This document shows positions 1 to 10,321 of a stretch of DNA of 64,000 nt, piece after piece (position 1 is the stretch's first letter; each line of letters starts with the position of its first letter). Made by a program: the position numbers and the translations under genes. The notes below the pieces were generated by a model that was not told the origin of the DNA, made no database searches, and saw only the letters and a program-made list of their open reading frames with translations. Location: positions 1,674,001-1,738,000 of the forward strand of contig NC_090773.1 of NCBI RefSeq assembly GCF_001761485.1, given 5' to 3'. Source of the stretch: Yarrowia lipolytica (lineage: Eukaryota; Ascomycota; Dipodascomycetes; Dipodascales).

Positions 1-569
1 TCTGGGTGGTGGTTGTGGTCTGAGTGTGGTCTGAGTGTGGTCATGATTGTGATCACGTGATTGTGACCATGTGAGACTACAATGTACCGTGGATGTCTCC
101 CCTCTTCGAACTCTCTGTACGGTTTACCAGCCTTTGGTTTGAGTTTTCGGTCGCTTGAACTACTGTGGAATGTGCAGTATCGCAGACAAGGGTGTGGCTG
201 GTTGGCGGTTGGCGAGAAGTCGTGTGAAAGCGGCCACGGGCCCATGGCGTGTGGAAAAAAACGGCCGAGAAAGACGGAAACACACAAAGACGGGCTTTTT
301 AGACCTTTTCACAGCGGTTGTGGACCCCGTAGGGCTCCTCCAGACTGGTTCTATCGACCCACCAATTTTTTTTCACGAGGCTGGATCACACGGCTGGTTT
401 GGATCACCCCTCCATTTCCCGAACCAGACACATGTACGTCGAGTACACAGCAGTTGGATAATGATATAATTGGATGTTGTCGACGATACCGGTGATGTCC
501 ACGATGCCGACGATTCCCGCGATGTCGACGATGCCTCGCGTCTTAGTCCACCATCCATCCACCATGGTT

Positions 570-608
<39 letters not shown>

Positions 609-1658
609 TCTTGCTGCAAAATGGATCGTCGCGGACAGAGGACTTGTATGAATGACTGGCTGCCAGAACATGTACCGCACCGGCCGGTCCACAAAAAGCC
701 GTCGCTATCGAGCCATCCGCGCTATCATGCCATCCGACTATCGTACTATCGCGCCATCCACGCGTTATCACGACCTCAATCCATCAACAGCCATTTAGTT
801 TGACATGTGGAGGAGAAACAGTCTGGTGGCGTATTTCGAAAAAGCTCTAATCTCTATACTGTACCTACGAGGGTTACCAGGAACAAGTACTGGTACCAGC
901 GGACAAGTAGCACACAAGAGACGTTGTAATCTACACTTTGAAGCAAACCATCCACCGCAGGCCATCTACTCTACCGCCATCCATCTGGCTGCCCGTCAAC
1001 AGTCGGTCTGCACTTGTCAGGTCATATTCTTGCTGTTCATTCCGATGAGTCTGAAAAGGTAACTTCAGGAGGCATGTCCACCACGTGGGGGTGCAATTAG
1101 GGGGTTGTGCGGAGGTTTCGGGGCGGAAAAGACGGCAAAATGGGGTTCGTCGCCGGCTGGAGACGATTAAAATACTCGCCGGCCGGCCTGCTCCCCAGCA
1201 ACACCCTCCTATCCCGCCCCGGCCACTTTAGACGAAGGCTATAATCTTGGACCTTTTGGGTTCACGCCAGCCAAATGCTAAATCTGCTTTCTGCTGGTAG
1301 TGCTACTCTCGGACTCATTTCACACCCTCACAACCTGGTGAGCCATATCGACAGCAGTTTGAGGAGCCACAGAACCGTGAGCAGCGACCAACAACGACCG
1401 AGCCCACACCCAAGCCACCCCCACGAGTCCCCAGACGAGCCACACGTCGTCCGTCTCTTTCCGCCCAACGTTTTGCACCATTCGAGTCCAGACAGTGATA
1501 CGCCGTGAGTGATACGAATCCGACCAAGACACGACTCAACGGACAGTAACAAGCAGAGGCACACCAGAGCGGCACAGACAGATACACAGACAGATACACA
1601 GACAGAGCGACAACAGACAGAGCGACACCGACACCGACACAGACACAGACAAATTACA
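1..1658. other. Intergenic region with poly-T tract
   Basis: No gene is recognised before the receptor gene. The stretch holds GTGGT-rich sequence at the left edge, a TCACGTGA site at 53-60, CGATG-type short repeats around 485-540 and a run of 36 T at 572-607. The last 90 bases before the start codon at 1659 are a purine-rich leader of CAGA and GACAC repeats. Short open frames here look like chance reading through low-complexity sequence. Confidence 0.6.
572..607. repeat. Poly-T homopolymer, 36 nt
   Basis: Uninterrupted T run. On the minus strand it would be a poly-A tract, so a retroposed 3' end is possible, but no element body or target-site duplication could be recognised. Confidence 0.9.
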
Positions 1659-3200
1659 ATGTCCCATCAACACGGCAAGTTCCAGGAGGACCCCATCACC
1701 AACGCCGTCAATGCATACACAGACCATCAGCAGCTGGTGCAACGAATATGCTCGGTGGTGGCGTCGTGTGTGTCCATTGTCTTTGGACTGTTTGCATTCT
1801 ATTTATTCATCAACATGCGCAAAAAGGTGTTTCGACACCACCTGATTTTTTTGCTTCTCACGTTTGACTTCGGCAAGGCCGTGGTCTTATTGTGGTACCC
1901 CGTGCGGGTGCTACAGGTCAAAAGCAGTTACAACAACGTCAACTTCTGCGAGATTGTTGGCTACTTCACCTGCTGCTTCATCGAGGGAGCAGATCTCGCC
2001 GTACTGGCCCTGGCCCTACAGACAGGCGTGGTCGTGTACAAAAAGGACACAGGCGCCATGGGAGGTCTGTACAAATGGCGAAAGTACGTCTACGCCACTG
2101 TCGTGTGTGTGCCGATTCTGCTCGCATCACTGGCATTCATCGACCGAGGCAGAACAGCCTATGTGCCCATGGTCACCTGGTGCTATCTCCCGGCCAAGCC
2201 CTACTGGTACCGCCTGGTGCTCTCGTGGGTCCCGCGGTACTGCATTCTCATCATCATTATCGCCATCTACGTGTCCATCTACATCCACGTCAAGCGTGAG
2301 TACGATACGGCCATCCGCAACTTCCAGGCGTCGCAGAGCTACATTCAAAAAACCGAAGACACCAGTGTTTCTGCAAAGTTCAAGCGGTTCGGTAAGAAGT
2401 GCGTTTCTGCCATCTCATATCTGCCCGGTCTGGGCTTTCTGGACACTCAAAAGTTCGACACGGACGAGCTGATCCAACAGCAGCTAGTCGGAGGCCAGAC
2501 TCAGCTTTCCCCCCAGGAGTTTGCCATCCAGGAGTTCCAGATGGACCAGTTGCGGCAGTTCAAGGATCGACGAACCGCCATCGAGCGACAGGTGCGAACC
2601 ATCTTCGTCTATCCCGTGGCGTACGTCTTTCTGTGGATTGCGCCATTCGCTCTGCAGGCCCTGCAGTTCCACTACGTGTTCCACCACGGCACCGTCTACT
2701 GGATTGCGGCCGTGGCATCGTTCATGCAGCCCTTCAATCTCACGGTCGACACGGTGGCCTTCTGCATTCAGGAAAAGCCGTGGCGTAACTCTGAGGAGCG
2801 GGTCTTCACCAAGCGAAACGCCTACCGAATCAAGCGGTGGCTATGCATGTGCAATCCCTTCATCACGACGCCCGGCAAGCTGGCGCCCCGAAGTGTGGTT
2901 GGCGCCGGGGTGGTCACGGTGGACGAGGCTGTGTCTCGTGACGAGCATACCGGCACTCCTTCCGAGGTGACGGCCTCCAGCACGTCGACCACCCCCCACA
3001 CTGGCCACCAGCGACACAAGACATCGTTCGAATCGTTTGACGACAAGAATGGCATTTCCACCGCCGACAAGACGGCCGACACTCTGACTGAGACGGATGT
3101 CGAGAAGCAACAGAACAATCCGTTTGAAATGACACATACCAGGGTGGAGAGTGATGGAGATAGTGAAGGAGAGATGGATCTGATGGAGTTTCTACGGTAA
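1659..3200 (+). CDS. GPR1: Gpr1/Git3-type G protein-coupled receptor
   Basis: Seven-helix plasma-membrane receptor of 513 residues. Hydrophobic segments fall near residues 28-52, 60-84, 98-126, 143-162, 182-210, 315-335 and 344-370. A long third cytoplasmic loop (about 211-312) and a hydrophilic Ser/Thr-rich tail follow the plan of the Git3/Gpr1 family. In S. cerevisiae Gpr1 senses glucose and sucrose and signals through Gpa2 to cAMP and PKA; the same role here is inferred. The frame stays open upstream to 1509, but that part encodes only Gln/Thr/Arg/His repeats from a CAGACA-rich leader, so the ATG at 1659, with AA before it, is taken as the start. The gene converges with the methyltransferase gene, 153 bases away. 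Family assignment is good; one-to-one orthology to GPR1 is less sure. Confidence 0.8.
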   Translation: MSHQHGKFQEDPITNAVNAYTDHQQLVQRICSVVASCVSIVFGLFAFYLFINMRKKVFRHHLIFLLLTFDFGKAVVLLWYPVRVLQVKSSYNNVNFCEIVGYFTCCFIEGADLAVLALALQTGVVVYKKDTGAMGGLYKWRKYVYATVVCVPILLASLAFIDRGRTAYVPMVTWCYLPAKPYWYRLVLSWVPRYCILIIIIAIYVSIYIHVKREYDTAIRNFQASQSYIQKTEDTSVSAKFKRFGKKCVSAISYLPGLGFLDTQKFDTDELIQQQLVGGQTQLSPQEFAIQEFQMDQLRQFKDRRTAIERQVRTIFVYPVAYVFLWIAPFALQALQFHYVFHHGTVYWIAAVASFMQPFNLTVDTVAFCIQEKPWRNSEERVFTKRNAYRIKRWLCMCNPFITTPGKLAPRSVVGAGVVTVDEAVSRDEHTGTPSEVTASSTSTTPHTGHQRHKTSFESFDDKNGISTADKTADTLTETDVEKQQNNPFEMTHTRVESDGDSEGEMDLMEFLR

Positions 3201-3353
3201 CGAGAGTGTAACTCGAGTTGACGTGGTAGCCACCAACTGACACCAAGCAACATCTCATCAACATAATGCATGTACAAGTAATTTATTAATTTATTGGGTT
3301 AACAGGTATACTAATGGTGGATGCAATAAATTTATTAACTGGTGGGTGCGTAA

Positions 3354-4322
3354 CTATGGTCCATCATTTCCCACCAAATGCAAAGAATACCCTTGGGCAA
3401 AATCCTCCCCCATAAGCTGTTCTGGAACGGCAAAGACTCTCAATCCAGCCTCGATCAGAGCAGTTATAAAGGTTTCAAAGATGTCTGAAAGTCGTAGTTG
3501 CTGGGCCACCATGATGACCGTCTCTGGACCACTCACCAGCTTCAGGGTCTCCACAAACGGGTCGATGAGGTACTCGTTGTAGATGGTATCACAAGCAATG
3601 ACTAGATCCGGATAGTGTCCTTCAAACACATTGTCTTTTATCTTGTTCCACGACTCCTCGGCATCTTCCCAATCCAGCTCCATACATTCCAATCTATACT
3701 TGGCCTTGTTGGACTGAGAGGGGATAGTTTGAGACTGGTAATGCGAGAGGTTTGTCTCAATGTTTTTCTTGGTCAACTTGAGCAGATGTGCCTGGTCAGT
3801 GGCCACATAGGTCTTTACTAGGGGAGCAAACACACAGGCCAGTAGTCCGGTAGCTCCGCATCCCAGTTCCAGCACAGACGAGGTATTTCCCGGCCCAAAC
3901 AGCTTTGGAGTACATGACAGGTTGGCCGTTGAAGGAGTATACGTATAGCTGCTTTTCTTGCCCTTTTTGGCACTGTTTTTTGGCACTGTTGAACAGTCGA
4001 GAACCCACGAGGCAAAAATGGGCGAAACTTTCCACAGGACCGCTCCAGTAGTACTAGCGGCAGACGAGTTCAAAATGGCCGTGGATTGGTGCAGATCAAT
4101 CTCGGTGCCGGACGCGTCGTGCGAGAAGGTCACGTGATCGCTCCCCGAGTTGACGAAGCCCAAGGACTGGGCATTTGCCGACCGTCTAGTGTGGGACGAG
4201 AAGAGCTCGTACACGTGGTCGGAGATGTTGTCCTGGGTGATTTCTTCGGTTCGGATCAAATCTTCCTTGAGCATGACTTGATGCGGGGTATCTTCACTAT
4301 CTCCGGTTTCTGATTGAGACAT
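3354..4322 (-). CDS. RKM5: Ribosomal lysine N-methyltransferase 5-like
   Basis: Class I SAM-dependent protein methyltransferase of the METTL21/Rkm5 group, 322 residues. Motif I reads LELGCGATG at 151-159, an acidic post-I motif VATD lies at 173-176, and the family DxxY motif is DTIY at 245-248, followed by NEYLIDPF as in yeast Rkm5. S. cerevisiae Rkm5 monomethylates ribosomal protein Rpl1 at a lysine; the same substrate is an inference. The N-terminal segment around 22-40 also aligns by eye with the yeast protein. A second in-frame ATG at codon 17 (position 4274) could be the true start, because a TATATATA sequence sits only about nine bases before the first ATG. Confidence 0.8.
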   Translation of the reverse strand: MSQSETGDSEDTPHQVMLKEDLIRTEEITQDNISDHVYELFSSHTRRSANAQSLGFVNSGSDHVTFSHDASGTEIDLHQSTAILNSSAASTTGAVLWKVSPIFASWVLDCSTVPKNSAKKGKKSSYTYTPSTANLSCTPKLFGPGNTSSVLELGCGATGLLACVFAPLVKTYVATDQAHLLKLTKKNIETNLSHYQSQTIPSQSNKAKYRLECMELDWEDAEESWNKIKDNVFEGHYPDLVIACDTIYNEYLIDPFVETLKLVSGPETVIMVAQQLRLSDIFETFITALIEAGLRVFAVPEQLMGEDFAQGYSLHLVGNDGP

Positions 4323-5848
4323 GTTGGCGGTATATATAGGGGGGGTTCTTTAGTCCAATTGTACGGTATGTAGGGGTGTTTGTTGGTTAGTTTGGCGTCA
4401 ATGTATATTGCCTTAGCGAGGCAATTTAAACTTCTTTATTGAGAATGACGTTGTAAAGTGAGGAGACGATATTTATAGAGAAAAGTGGTATAGTTCGATT
4501 CGTCTCACTTAAAGCTTTTGATTCATACCAAACATGTTCTGATTCAAGCACTTTTGTGACAAGCAAAGACATTGACACTTTGACCAATTGTTTTCACGAG
4601 AATTTAGGCTTCTGTCTACTCTCATCGGTGTGGTTTTTGAGACGCGCTTCTGGGGGGCTTTCGTGTTAAAAGTTTGGGGTCTAAAGATATAAATCAATTC
4701 TCCTCAATGAGAGCTTTCAATTTTACCAAATTTTAACTCGCTCAAATTTCCACAACCCCAACAACAACCGACACACCCTTGGATCCACTTGATGCAACCG
4801 TCCCCAACGGCGTGAACCTTGTGCGAAATAGGTCTGACAACAAGCACGAATTTAGTGGACTTTGGACGCAATAGTAGTACTAATTGGTGGTCACGAGTGA
4901 ATCTCAGAGTAGCATATTGTTTTCCATCCCGCTGTAGGGAACTATAGGCGTCACGTGACCCACCGTGGTCTCTTCATGCACTGCCAATGTCTCATCTCGG
5001 AGATGGGGTTCGGAGATACGACCACTGTGCATGAGGTAAATACTGCCTTATGGTCCAATCACGTAGAGATTTGGTCAGTCGTGGGAATACAAATCCGGAG
5101 ATGTTTCCGGTGAGAGCCAAGTATCTTGTACAGGTGTAGTTTATACGTCTCACCTCCTCTACCTGTAGCTATAACCTGGATGCTACAGTAGTCACAATTA
5201 TCACCGGGTTCCTTCCAGAGGTTTAGGTGGTGATCTGTTGTTGATTCCCGACAGTTGGACCCCGTTGTGGGTGAAATTTTGAACATTGTATGTACCATTG
5301 CCAACTTGGAGCATGCTCAATTGTAGACACTTCTGCTACAATTACTTGTACCACGGTTTAACTGGTGTACTGTACGCAAGGGTATGCTTGTATCTGTTCT
5401 ACTTGTAAGGCAGTAACTATGTATGTACACTACAGTAGGCATAGTACATTACAGTATTTGTATGCACTGATGTGATACTACAAGATGTCGTTATAGATGG
5501 ATTGCATGGTCACACAGCTCATATGTATTGAGCCCGTTGGTGGTGTGCTATAAGTATTGTACCGCTGATAAGCCCCTCACCAGTAGTTCAAAACTTGCTC
5601 CATCTCTCAGTGCTCTGTTAGAACTTGTGTCGTTATAGGCCCTCCTTCTGTAGGCTACTCGCACACTTTTGGAATATACAAAAGCTACTGTTTGTCGCCC
5701 TGGCTTCACTTTCACTTCCCACTCTCCCCTATTATAAGCTCATTATCATTTTGTTATATACTGTATTCGTATTGGTACTTTCTCGTACTGTCCTTCTCCA
5801 GAACGGCGTGTTTTCCGCTCGTGACCAACGGCATCATCACTTGCGCGT
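4323..5848. other. Intergenic region, no gene seen
   Basis: 1.5 kb between the RKM5 start and the HOM2 stop. It holds TATATATA at 4331-4338, a TCACGTGAC site near 4952, and several TACTTGTA-type motifs around 5340-5410. Open frames here are short, lack family resemblance and have poor codon use. Confidence 0.6.
4331..4338 (-). promoter_or_regulatory. TATA-like sequence very near the RKM5 start
   Basis: TATATATA lies nine bases before the first ATG of the methyltransferase gene. If it works as a TATA box, transcription would begin inside the annotated frame and translation would use the ATG at 4274. Confidence 0.35.
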
Positions 5849-6943
5849 CTAGATGAGATTCTTCTTCAGCAGAGTCTCGGCAATCAGAATACCGGATCCG
5901 GCAGCACCAATGACAGTGTTGTGGGATAGAACGGTGAACTTGAAGTCGAGCACGGCGTCCTCTCGGACTCGGCCGACAGATGCGGCGTAGCCGTTGTCTC
6001 GGTTTCGGTCCAGACGGGGCTGGGGTCTGTCGGGCTGCTCAAGCAGGTGGATGGCCTTCTTGGGGGCGGAGGGACAGCCCAGCTTTTGTGGCTCGGACAC
6101 GTAGTCGTTGAGCACCTTCTTGACCTCGTCGACGGAGGGCTTCTTGTCGGACTTGAAGGAGAAGGCGACACATTCGGTGTGGCCGTCAATGACAGCCACT
6201 CGGTTGCAGGTGGCAGAGACCTTGAGCTCCGAGTCGGGAATGTTCTCAAAGGTGGCTCCGTCGGCGCTGACGTGGCCCAGAATCTTCTTGGTCTCCCACT
6301 CCATCTTGTCCTCCTCGCCGGAAATGTAAGGGATGAGGTTATCGAGAACATCCATGGAGGGGACACCGGGAGAGAAGCCAGCACCGGAAACGGCCTGCAT
6401 GGTTGTGACAATGACCTTGTCAATGGGGCCAAAGGCGTCGACCAGAGCCTTGAGAGGGATCACAAGGCCGGCGGTAGAGCAGTTGGAGTTGCAGATCTGG
6501 TAGCCCTGCTTCTTGCCAGCCTTTCGGGCAGCAACCACTCGCTCGGAAAAGCAGTCCAGGTGCTCGGAGTTGGCGGTGGGGACAACCAGGGGCACGGTAG
6601 GCTCTCGTCGGTAGTTCTTGGCGTTGGAAATCACCACGAGACCGGCGTCAACAAAAGCCTTCTCAATGTCACCAGCGTAGTCGGCGTCCAGGCCGGAAAA
6701 GACCACGTCGCACTCGGCAAAGTTCTCGGGAGTGCACTCCTTGACCACGGTCTGGCCAGCAGCCTCGGGGAGAACATCCGTCTGCTTCCAGTCACAAGCA
6801 TCAACGTACTTCTTGCCGGCAGATCGAGAAGAAGCTCCCAGAACAGACAGCTCGAACTCGGGGTGCTCCGAGAGCAGCAGAATGAATCGCTGGCCCACAG
6901 ATCCGGTGGCACCGAGAACTCCAGCCTTTTTAGTCTTGACCAT
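5849..6943 (-). CDS. HOM2: Aspartate-semialdehyde dehydrogenase
   Basis: Cytosolic enzyme of 364 residues that reduces aspartyl-4-phosphate to aspartate semialdehyde with NADPH, the second step toward threonine, methionine and homoserine. The NADP-binding loop GATGSVG is at 11-17, the catalytic cysteine is C155 in CNSNCSTAG, and the catalytic histidine is H255 in IDGHTE. Length matches the yeast enzyme (365). The ATG at 6943 is chosen because it gives the family-like start MVKTKKAGVLGATG; the frame extends 35 codons further upstream but without family resemblance. Upstream lie a perfect TGACTCA and two TTAGTCAT copies, consistent with Gcn4 control known for yeast HOM2. Confidence 0.96.
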   Translation of the reverse strand: MVKTKKAGVLGATGSVGQRFILLLSEHPEFELSVLGASSRSAGKKYVDACDWKQTDVLPEAAGQTVVKECTPENFAECDVVFSGLDADYAGDIEKAFVDAGLVVISNAKNYRREPTVPLVVPTANSEHLDCFSERVVAARKAGKKQGYQICNSNCSTAGLVIPLKALVDAFGPIDKVIVTTMQAVSGAGFSPGVPSMDVLDNLIPYISGEEDKMEWETKKILGHVSADGATFENIPDSELKVSATCNRVAVIDGHTECVAFSFKSDKKPSVDEVKKVLNDYVSEPQKLGCPSAPKKAIHLLEQPDRPQPRLDRNRDNGYAASVGRVREDAVLDFKFTVLSHNTVIGAAGSGILIAETLLKKNLI

Positions 6944-7531
6944 TGTGTTTTTGTGTAGTTGTGTAGTGGTGTTGTAGGGGTACAAGTACAGGTTACAGGT
7001 GGAGTATTGATCCAGGGACCAGGATATATTGGGTCTGACAAACTTCACAGCAAGTGTGAAACTTTATTCCACGCCACTAGTGTAGCACTTTGTCACGTGA
7101 TCCGAGAGGAGCGTCGGGTGGCAAAGTGGTTAAATCAACAAAACGGGGGTTAATTTACAATATCCGGCTTCAAAAATCTCGATTTGGACGACATTAAGCC
7201 AGTTCGGTGCTTCTCAAAAATCCGTATGACTCAATTAACCTTCTTCGGCTAATTAGTCATTTAGTCATACTTGAAAAAAAACATAAAAAAAAATAAAAAA
7301 AAATGCTACTACGTAACAAGATATGGCATTTTTACTACGCATATCGTATTTAACACTCTTTGTATTATTTGTTTATTCGATTGTATCTTCTCCTCCCACA
7401 CACACCTTCGCTACATAGCCCAATTTCACCTTCCACTCCGATATCGGGGTTCGATCTGCAGAGCAGCCACCAGTAAGTACTATCGTGTCATGTGTTCAAT
7501 CTCCAGTGCAACCAATAAAAGTACAGTTTAT
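6944..7531. promoter_or_regulatory. HOM2 upstream region
   Basis: 588 bases between the HOM2 start and the 3' end of the orphan gene at 7532. It contains TCACGTGAT near 7092, Gcn4-like sites at 7227-7268, and A-rich runs at 7273-7305. No gene is seen. Confidence 0.6.
7227..7268. promoter_or_regulatory. Cluster of Gcn4-like sites upstream of HOM2
   Basis: TGACTCA at 7227-7233 is the perfect Gcn4/bZIP site. TTAGTCAT occurs twice in direct tandem at 7253-7260 and 7261-7268, each holding the near-match ATGACTAA on the other strand. The cluster is about 285-325 bases before the HOM2 ATG. Amino-acid starvation control is an inference from yeast. Confidence 0.5.
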
Positions 7532-10321
7532 CTATTTAGCCACCCTCACCATATGTATGTAATCATCGGGCAGCTGTCTACCTGTCTGCACGCCCGACTC
7601 GACGTCGACTCCAAAGCTCGTCTCGATAATCACATGTCCATGCACTTTAGGGTCCTGATGATACTCCTTGAGCCGGGCAAACAAACGAGAAGAAGGGCTG
7701 GTTGAAACCGCAGTTTTGAGAACAGATTCGAAAAGACCACTTTTCTGAAAATTCCACCGTTTCTCCTTGGCAAGGATGTCCCTGGTTGTGCACTGATACC
7801 ACATGTCTCCTGCCTTGATTTTGGGAGCCTTCTCCAACGGCTCATAACCAACAAACCACATTTCCGGAAACTGCAAAAACTCCTTCATTTTCTCACTCTC
7901 AGCTGGACCAACTAGAACGGCTCTCATGTGGGGCCATTCTCCCCGTTTCAGCATGTTGATCCATGGCGTGAGCTTGCCAGAAGACACTCCGAGTCTCCGG
8001 AGATCCAACACAGACAGGGTCTTGAGTGTAGGCAGGGATGAAAGCACATTTTCGGCCACTCTTTTGCCAGAGTATGACAAAATCAGATGGTTTCTGAACG
8101 GGATTTCGTCTTTGGTCGGAGAGAGCACCGACTGCAGGTAACTGATGTCCTTCTTTGCGGGAGGAGCCTCAATCAGCTGCAGCCGATGGTGAGAAGTAAT
8201 CACGTGTTTAGGCCGACTATCGCCTTGCAAATGACACGAAAACTGTGCCCTATGGCCAAAAGCAGCCGCAAAACAAACAAAAATGGCAAATGTGTCCTTG
8301 TGGTGCTCCAGGATGGCGTTCCAGATGTTCCCCCAAAAGTCCCAGCCTCTCTTGGATTCTGCAATCATCTGAGGAGGCAGTCTGTCCGAGTTTTCACCAA
8401 CTTTTCGAGTACATATATCCACCAGAGTCTGGACAATTATCGGAGCGTCAGCAGTTGGGGGATTAGGTGGGCACACAAACCACCAATGGACTGTGGTGAA
8501 CGGCTCAACTACGTACTCGATACACTCCAGAGTAAAAGTCTTTTTGGAACATGTGGTATTCTTGGATAATGAGGTATTCTTGGAAGAGTTCATTGTACTC
8601 TGTGAAGACTCAGGAAATGAACCGATCTCGAACAGGGCTTCGTTGAAGGACACCTCCACTTCGTGTCTGGACATGGACGTGTTTGCGTTTGTATCTTCGT
8701 TTTCGGCGTCGTGAGGCACTTCAGGATAGTCACTAGGGATGGTTTCTGAGCACGGAGAAGTGACGCCATAGGTTTCATATTCGTCGGAACCGTATTTATT
8801 TTTGTCGGAATGGGTATCATTGGCTTCCTCGTCCTCTCTCTCCTCTTGGTCCTCTCTCTCCTCTTGGTCACCCTCGCTCTCACTCTCATTCTCCTCCAGT
8901 TCACTATCTGTACCATCCAATGGATACTGTTTGGAGAAAGATTTCCTGACGGACCTGCTTCTCTTGGTTGATTCGTTGGACTCCGACTCATCAGACAAGT
9001 CCCCAATCTCTACCTGAATCTCGTCGTCCTCGTCTTCCAGACCAGACACAGATTCACTCTCAGACCCACTGCCAGACTCCGTGTGAGTGCCGTCTTCAGA
9101 AGGGTAGTCTAAAATATCGTCCGAATCTCTTCCGGTGTCTGGAGTGATAACGACTATTCGAGGCTGTGGATTCTGTCGAACCGCCCGGACAGGATTGGCC
9201 CGTCTGCCCTGTTTGGCCTGCACAACTTTTAGAGCTGGAGACTTTGAAGCAGGAACCTTTGAAGCAGGAACCTTTGATGCAAAAGCCTTTGAAGCCTTTG
9301 CAGTCTGCTGGATGTTCTCATCTAGTTTAGCCCGCCTTAGTTGTTTGATCAGCTCAACAGTTTCAACAGCAGGAACCTTCCAGGGGCCCTGCATGGCTTC
9401 CTCGCTCTCGACTTGTTCTTTTAGACTGGGACGACAATTGGAAGTCGAGGCAGGGCCAGACGTCAACTGATGAGGACAGTTCTGCTCCCCTGAACCCCCC
9501 ACCTCTTCTACACTTCCCTGACAAACTGCATCTGCAAACCGGTCTCCAACATGGTCCAACGAATCACTCTGCGGAGGTTCCTCAATCGGCACCGAGACAT
9601 AGACCTTGTCTGAAGACTTTTCTTTCGGAGTTCCGTTAGGAACCTCAGAGTTGTACCGTCTATCTGGACTCGGACACTCGCCCCAGCTCTTGGAATTCTC
9701 AAGCACATCCCGCAGAATCTTTTGAGACTGCTCAAAGGCACGTTTTTTTTCCTCGAAATCAGCTAGAGCCATCTCTACTGTCATGTTGAAAGCCTCGTCA
9801 GACTTTTCAATCTTGGGCCCGGTGGGCTCTTCGGGATCTACAAGGTACGGCTCTCCAAATGGCCCAAGATCGTCCTCGTTTGCCCATACCCTCTCCGCAG
9901 TTGTTTTCGACTCTTTCAGATTGGCTATCAGACTCTGATTCACATAGCCACTGTCTTCCGGCAGAGTGATATCAGTGTCCAGATCGCCTTCTGAAACATC
10001 TTCAACCCTAGGATCTTGACCACCTCCGTATCTGTCCTGCGACACGGGAGGAAAAGGCGAACTATCTGGACTCAAGTTCAACTGATCAGAGTCCCAGAAT
10101 CGAACTCCCCCGGTCTTCTCGTCTTCAAAAGCATTCCCAAAGCCGCTGTCAAACACCCGTCCTTGTCCTGCAACAGAAGGTCTTCTCTCGTTCGCCCTGG
10201 AACGCTTCGTATCGGGAGGTGTAAGCGGGTGATTGGGATTGAAATAGTCCTCGACGTTTGATTGCCGGTTAGGAATATGACCGACGCGCTCTCCGTGAGA
10301 GTATTGGCGTTTCGGAGGCAT
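7532..10321 (-). CDS. Large acidic orphan protein
   Basis: Protein of 929 residues that I do not recognise. The start is placed at the ATG at 10321 (MPPKRQYS...), the second in-frame ATG; an upstream ATG at 10399 would add 26 residues. The N-terminal half is hydrophilic and probably disordered. Near residues 345-360 are tandem SKVPA-type repeats, and residues about 400-507 are very rich in Ser, Glu and Asp. The C-terminal third (about 587-929) looks folded: it has a WWFVCPP motif, tryptophan-rich helices and a leucine-rich stretch (VLDLRRLGVS) reminiscent of a single leucine-rich repeat. Acidic and basic patches with KRSR suggest a nuclear protein. No function is claimed. Confidence 0.75.
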   Translation of the reverse strand: MPPKRQYSHGERVGHIPNRQSNVEDYFNPNHPLTPPDTKRSRANERRPSVAGQGRVFDSGFGNAFEDEKTGGVRFWDSDQLNLSPDSSPFPPVSQDRYGGGQDPRVEDVSEGDLDTDITLPEDSGYVNQSLIANLKESKTTAERVWANEDDLGPFGEPYLVDPEEPTGPKIEKSDEAFNMTVEMALADFEEKKRAFEQSQKILRDVLENSKSWGECPSPDRRYNSEVPNGTPKEKSSDKVYVSVPIEEPPQSDSLDHVGDRFADAVCQGSVEEVGGSGEQNCPHQLTSGPASTSNCRPSLKEQVESEEAMQGPWKVPAVETVELIKQLRRAKLDENIQQTAKASKAFASKVPASKVPASKSPALKVVQAKQGRRANPVRAVRQNPQPRIVVITPDTGRDSDDILDYPSEDGTHTESGSGSESESVSGLEDEDDEIQVEIGDLSDESESNESTKRSRSVRKSFSKQYPLDGTDSELEENESESEGDQEEREDQEEREDEEANDTHSDKNKYGSDEYETYGVTSPCSETIPSDYPEVPHDAENEDTNANTSMSRHEVEVSFNEALFEIGSFPESSQSTMNSSKNTSLSKNTTCSKKTFTLECIEYVVEPFTTVHWWFVCPPNPPTADAPIIVQTLVDICTRKVGENSDRLPPQMIAESKRGWDFWGNIWNAILEHHKDTFAIFVCFAAAFGHRAQFSCHLQGDSRPKHVITSHHRLQLIEAPPAKKDISYLQSVLSPTKDEIPFRNHLILSYSGKRVAENVLSSLPTLKTLSVLDLRRLGVSSGKLTPWINMLKRGEWPHMRAVLVGPAESEKMKEFLQFPEMWFVGYEPLEKAPKIKAGDMWYQCTTRDILAKEKRWNFQKSGLFESVLKTAVSTSPSSRLFARLKEYHQDPKVHGHVIIETSFGVDVESGVQTGRQLPDDYIHMVRVAK

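Noticed and set aside
1509-1658. N-terminal extension of the receptor frame
   Set aside because: Encodes only Gln/Thr/Arg/His repeats from a purine-rich leader; family-like sequence starts at the ATG at 1659.
6047-6958. 303-codon open frame opposite HOM2
   Set aside because: It is the antisense shadow of a clearly identified enzyme gene.
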